Assembly: GCA_043721315.1 (NCBI GenBank) | Contig: JAYSQZ010000036.1 | Location: forward strand, 17,652-81,651 | Direction: 5' to 3' | Length of the DNA stretch: 64,000 nt | Source of the DNA: Elstera sp043721315 | Lineage (GTDB): Bacteria > Pseudomonadota > Alphaproteobacteria > Elsterales > Elsteraceae | The notes under the pieces: model-generated | What the model was told of the DNA's origin: nothing | Databases searched by the model: none | Seen by the model: only the letters and a program-made list of their open reading frames with translations | In this document: one piece after another, positions 62,434 to 64,000 of the stretch | How positions within the stretch are numbered: the first letter of the stretch is position 1 | Layout of the letters: the number at the start of each line of letters is the position of its first letter | Translations under genes and position numbers: made by a program

Positions 62434-63326
62434 CTGCCGTCACCCTCGTCGAAGTCGGCCCGCGCGACGGGTTGCAAAACGAAGCTAAACCCATTTCCAC
62501 AGCCGATAAAATCGCGCTGATTGTCGGGCTGGCTGGGGCAGGGGTTTCAGTGATCGAAGCGGGCAGTTTCGTGTCGCCGAAATGGGTGCCGCAAATGGCC
62601 GATAGTGCGGCGGTGCTGGCGGGGCTTCCCCTTTTGCCGGGGGTGCGCCTGCCGGTGCTCGTGCCGAACCTGCAAGGGTTGGAGGCCGCGCAGGCGGCAG
62701 GGGTCTCGGAAATCGCCATCTTCGGGGCGGCGTCTGAAGCCTTCTCCCAGCGCAACATCAACTGTTCGATTGAGGAGAGCTTGGAGCGCTTCCGCCCCGT
62801 TACCGCAGCGGCGCTATCGGCAGGGATGCGCGTGCGCGGCTATGTCTCCTGTGTGCTCGGTTGCCCCTATCAAGGCACGGTGCCGGTGGCGGACGTAGTG
62901 CGCGTGTCCGAAGCCCTCTCGGCGATGGGCTGTTACGAGATTTCCTTGGGCGACACTATCGGCGTCGGTACGGCAGGGGCGGCGCGGGCCTTGGTGAAAA
63001 CCCTTGCCGCCTCCCTTGGCATGGGGCGGGTCGCGGTCCATTTCCATGATACCTATGGCCAAGCGCTCGCCAATATCCTCGCCTGTGTGGAAGCAGGCGT
63101 TCGCACGGTCGATAGCTCAGTCGCGGGTCTTGGCGGCTGTCCTTACGCCAAAGGGGCTTCCGGCAATGTGGCAACGGAGGATGTGGTGTATCTTTTGAAT
63201 GGGTTGGGCCTTTCGACCGGTATTGATCTTGAGAGGCTCGCGGCAGTGGGGCGGCAGATTTCGGGCGTGCTCGGGCGGGTGCCTGCGTCCAAGGTCGGGC
63301 AAGCGCTCGCGGCGAAAATGGTATGA
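62430..63326 (+). CDS. liuE: Hydroxymethylglutaryl-CoA lyase
   Basis: 298 aa TIM barrel. VEVGPRDGLQNE (substrate/metal site), AGSFVSPKWVPQM, FHDTYGQALANI with metal His pair, and the signature GGCPYAKGASGNVATEDV holding the catalytic Cys. Cleaves HMG-CoA to acetoacetate and acetyl-CoA, the last step of the operon's pathway. ATG overlaps liuD, and its own stop overlaps the following gene (ATGA). Confidence 0.96.
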   Translation: MTAVTLVEVGPRDGLQNEAKPISTADKIALIVGLAGAGVSVIEAGSFVSPKWVPQMADSAAVLAGLPLLPGVRLPVLVPNLQGLEAAQAAGVSEIAIFGAASEAFSQRNINCSIEESLERFRPVTAAALSAGMRVRGYVSCVLGCPYQGTVPVADVVRVSEALSAMGCYEISLGDTIGVGTAGAARALVKTLAASLGMGRVAVHFHDTYGQALANILACVEAGVRTVDSSVAGLGGCPYAKGASGNVATEDVVYLLNGLGLSTGIDLERLAAVGRQISGVLGRVPASKVGQALAAKMV

Positions 63327-63745
63327 GCCTCAATATTCTGCGGTTGTGCGTCGGCTGCGAGAGCATCGAAGATTTGCGCGGTTGGCAAGAAACCCAGCGC
63401 GACGTGCCCGATTACCCCGGCTGCGTTTTTACGATGACGACGATGTACCCACGCCGCGCCGAGGAGATTATCGGCAAAGGCTCGCTCTATTGGGTCATCA
63501 AAGGCCGGATTGCCGTGCGGCAAGGCATCGTTGCGATCAATCGCACGCTGGGGCCGGAGGGGGAGCAGCGTACCCGTCTCGTCCTGAAGGCCGAGTGGGT
63601 TCAAACCGTGCCAACACCGGCGCGCCCGTTCCAGGGTTGGCGCTACTTCGATGCCGATAAAGCCCCGCCCGATTTGGGTGCGGAAACCGATGGCGCGATG
63701 CCGCCGGACATGGCGGCAGAACTCAAAACTCTAGGGCTTCTCTAG
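63323..63745 (+). CDS. DUF1489 family protein
   Basis: 140 aa. RLCVGCESIEDLRGWQ, TTMYPRRAEEIIGKGSLYWVIKG, and RPFQGWRYFDADKAPPDL match the DUF1489 pattern, which is largely alphaproteobacterial. Function unknown; the ATGA overlap with liuE only shows co-translation here. No membrane or signal segments. Confidence 0.8.
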   Translation: MSLNILRLCVGCESIEDLRGWQETQRDVPDYPGCVFTMTTMYPRRAEEIIGKGSLYWVIKGRIAVRQGIVAINRTLGPEGEQRTRLVLKAEWVQTVPTPARPFQGWRYFDADKAPPDLGAETDGAMPPDMAAELKTLGLL

Positions 63746-63795
63746 CTTCATGACGGATATTTAGGACTGGCATGACAGTTTTTTGAAAAAGCCGC

Positions 63796-63824
63796 TTGCC
63801 AGATTTTCAGCCCAGGTCTATAAC
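63796..63824 (+). promoter_or_regulatory. Probable rRNA operon promoter
   Basis: TTGCCA, a 17-base spacer, then TATAAC. Immediately followed by a long GC-rich leader with a boxA-like stretch. Strong match to a housekeeping promoter and well placed for an rrn operon that begins past the window edge. Confidence 0.7.
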
Positions 63825-64000
63825 GCGGCTCCCGACGACGCGGTGTTTGGCGCTAACGCGCTGAAACGCTACGAAAACCGGGGGTAGAACTGAAAAGTTC
63901 TGAGGTTCTTTGACATTGTTGATTATATGGGAAGGGGTTTGGAGTCGGCGGCCTGTTTGGCTGCTGGTTTTAAGCTTCTTTAGAGATAGAGAGTTTAGGA
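63825..64000 (+). other. Leader of an rRNA operon (16S gene beyond the window)
   Basis: Contains AAGTTCTGAGGTTCTTTGACATTG, in which GGTTCTTTGACA (63905-63916) resembles boxA antitermination sites in rrn leaders. The last bases do not yet show the start of mature 16S rRNA that I can recognise, so the boundary is outside. Assigned from promoter plus leader style only. Confidence 0.6.

Overview
The window reads as chromosomal DNA of a GC-rich free-living alphaproteobacterium, most likely in or near the Rhodospirillales. This rests on gene content: an NDUFA12-type complex I accessory subunit, an ATP12 assembly factor, a ChpT-family phosphotransferase, PHB depolymerase plus phasin, DUF2155/DUF1489/DUF3553 proteins, a CIRCE-controlled groESL operon and a complete leucine (liu) operon. 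The last 250 bases look like the promoter and leader of an rRNA operon whose 16S gene lies beyond the window. No tRNA, CRISPR array, transposase or prophage was found.

Layout. 1-4.6 kb: RluA-type pseudouridine synthase (5' end cut by the window), HAD phosphatase, AsmA-like protein, ATP12. 4.6-6.1 kb: an AstE/aspartoacylase-like gene bracketed by two direct copies of a structured dispersed repeat. 6.1-13.8 kb: phytase-like secreted protein, FemAB-like protein, NDUFA12, MlaD, DUF2155, oligopeptidase B, PHB depolymerase. 13.8-18.3 kb (minus strand): GT-C-like membrane protein, AbrB-family membrane protein, NAD kinase, MoaA. 18.3-24.5 kb (plus): MobA, a divergent DapB, then a cell-surface polysaccharide set (GT9, two GT4-like enzymes, AsnB). 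24.5-25.3 kb: a Phd/PemK-like toxin-antitoxin pair. 25.3-31.4 kb (minus): orphan ABC substrate-binding protein, double cold-shock-domain protein with a Gly-rich linker, a zinc-type operon (znuA-DUF1007-NicO) behind a Zur-like box, an HPt-like protein and MscL. 31.6-36.0 kb: a visibly AT-richer accessory block with a chemoreceptor, a secreted Cache-like protein and an FAD amine oxidase. 36.3-38.7 kb: Thermus/Rickettsia-type isocitrate dehydrogenase and a divergent LysR regulator. 38.8-40.9 kb: groES-groEL. 41-49.4 kb: DUF3553, ChpT, then cheA-cheW-cheY-cheB-cheR and a soluble chemoreceptor. 49.4-52.2 kb: D,D-carboxypeptidase with SPOR domain and a phasin with an unusual long N-terminus. 52.2-63.7 kb: liuR-liuA-[AT-rich DUF2971 gene]-thiolase-acyl-CoA ligase-liuB-liuC-liuD-liuE-DUF1489.

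How the genes fit together. The liu block gives a route from isovaleryl-CoA to acetoacetate and acetyl-CoA; the thiolase and acyl-CoA ligase can handle the acetoacetate end and connect to the PHB genes elsewhere in the window. The che block is a full adaptation-capable chemosensory system and the two receptors may feed it. The zinc block is probably repressed by Zur when zinc is ample.

Most notable observations: (1) a dispersed intergenic element of about 140 bp whose copies differ by compensatory base-pair changes in three separate stems, so its folded structure has been maintained; (2) an AT-rich DUF2971 gene inserted in the middle of the otherwise continuous leucine operon; (3) a secreted Cache-only protein paired with a chemoreceptor in an AT-rich block; (4) a phasin gene with two well-placed starts. 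All calls are from reading the sequence; no database search was run.
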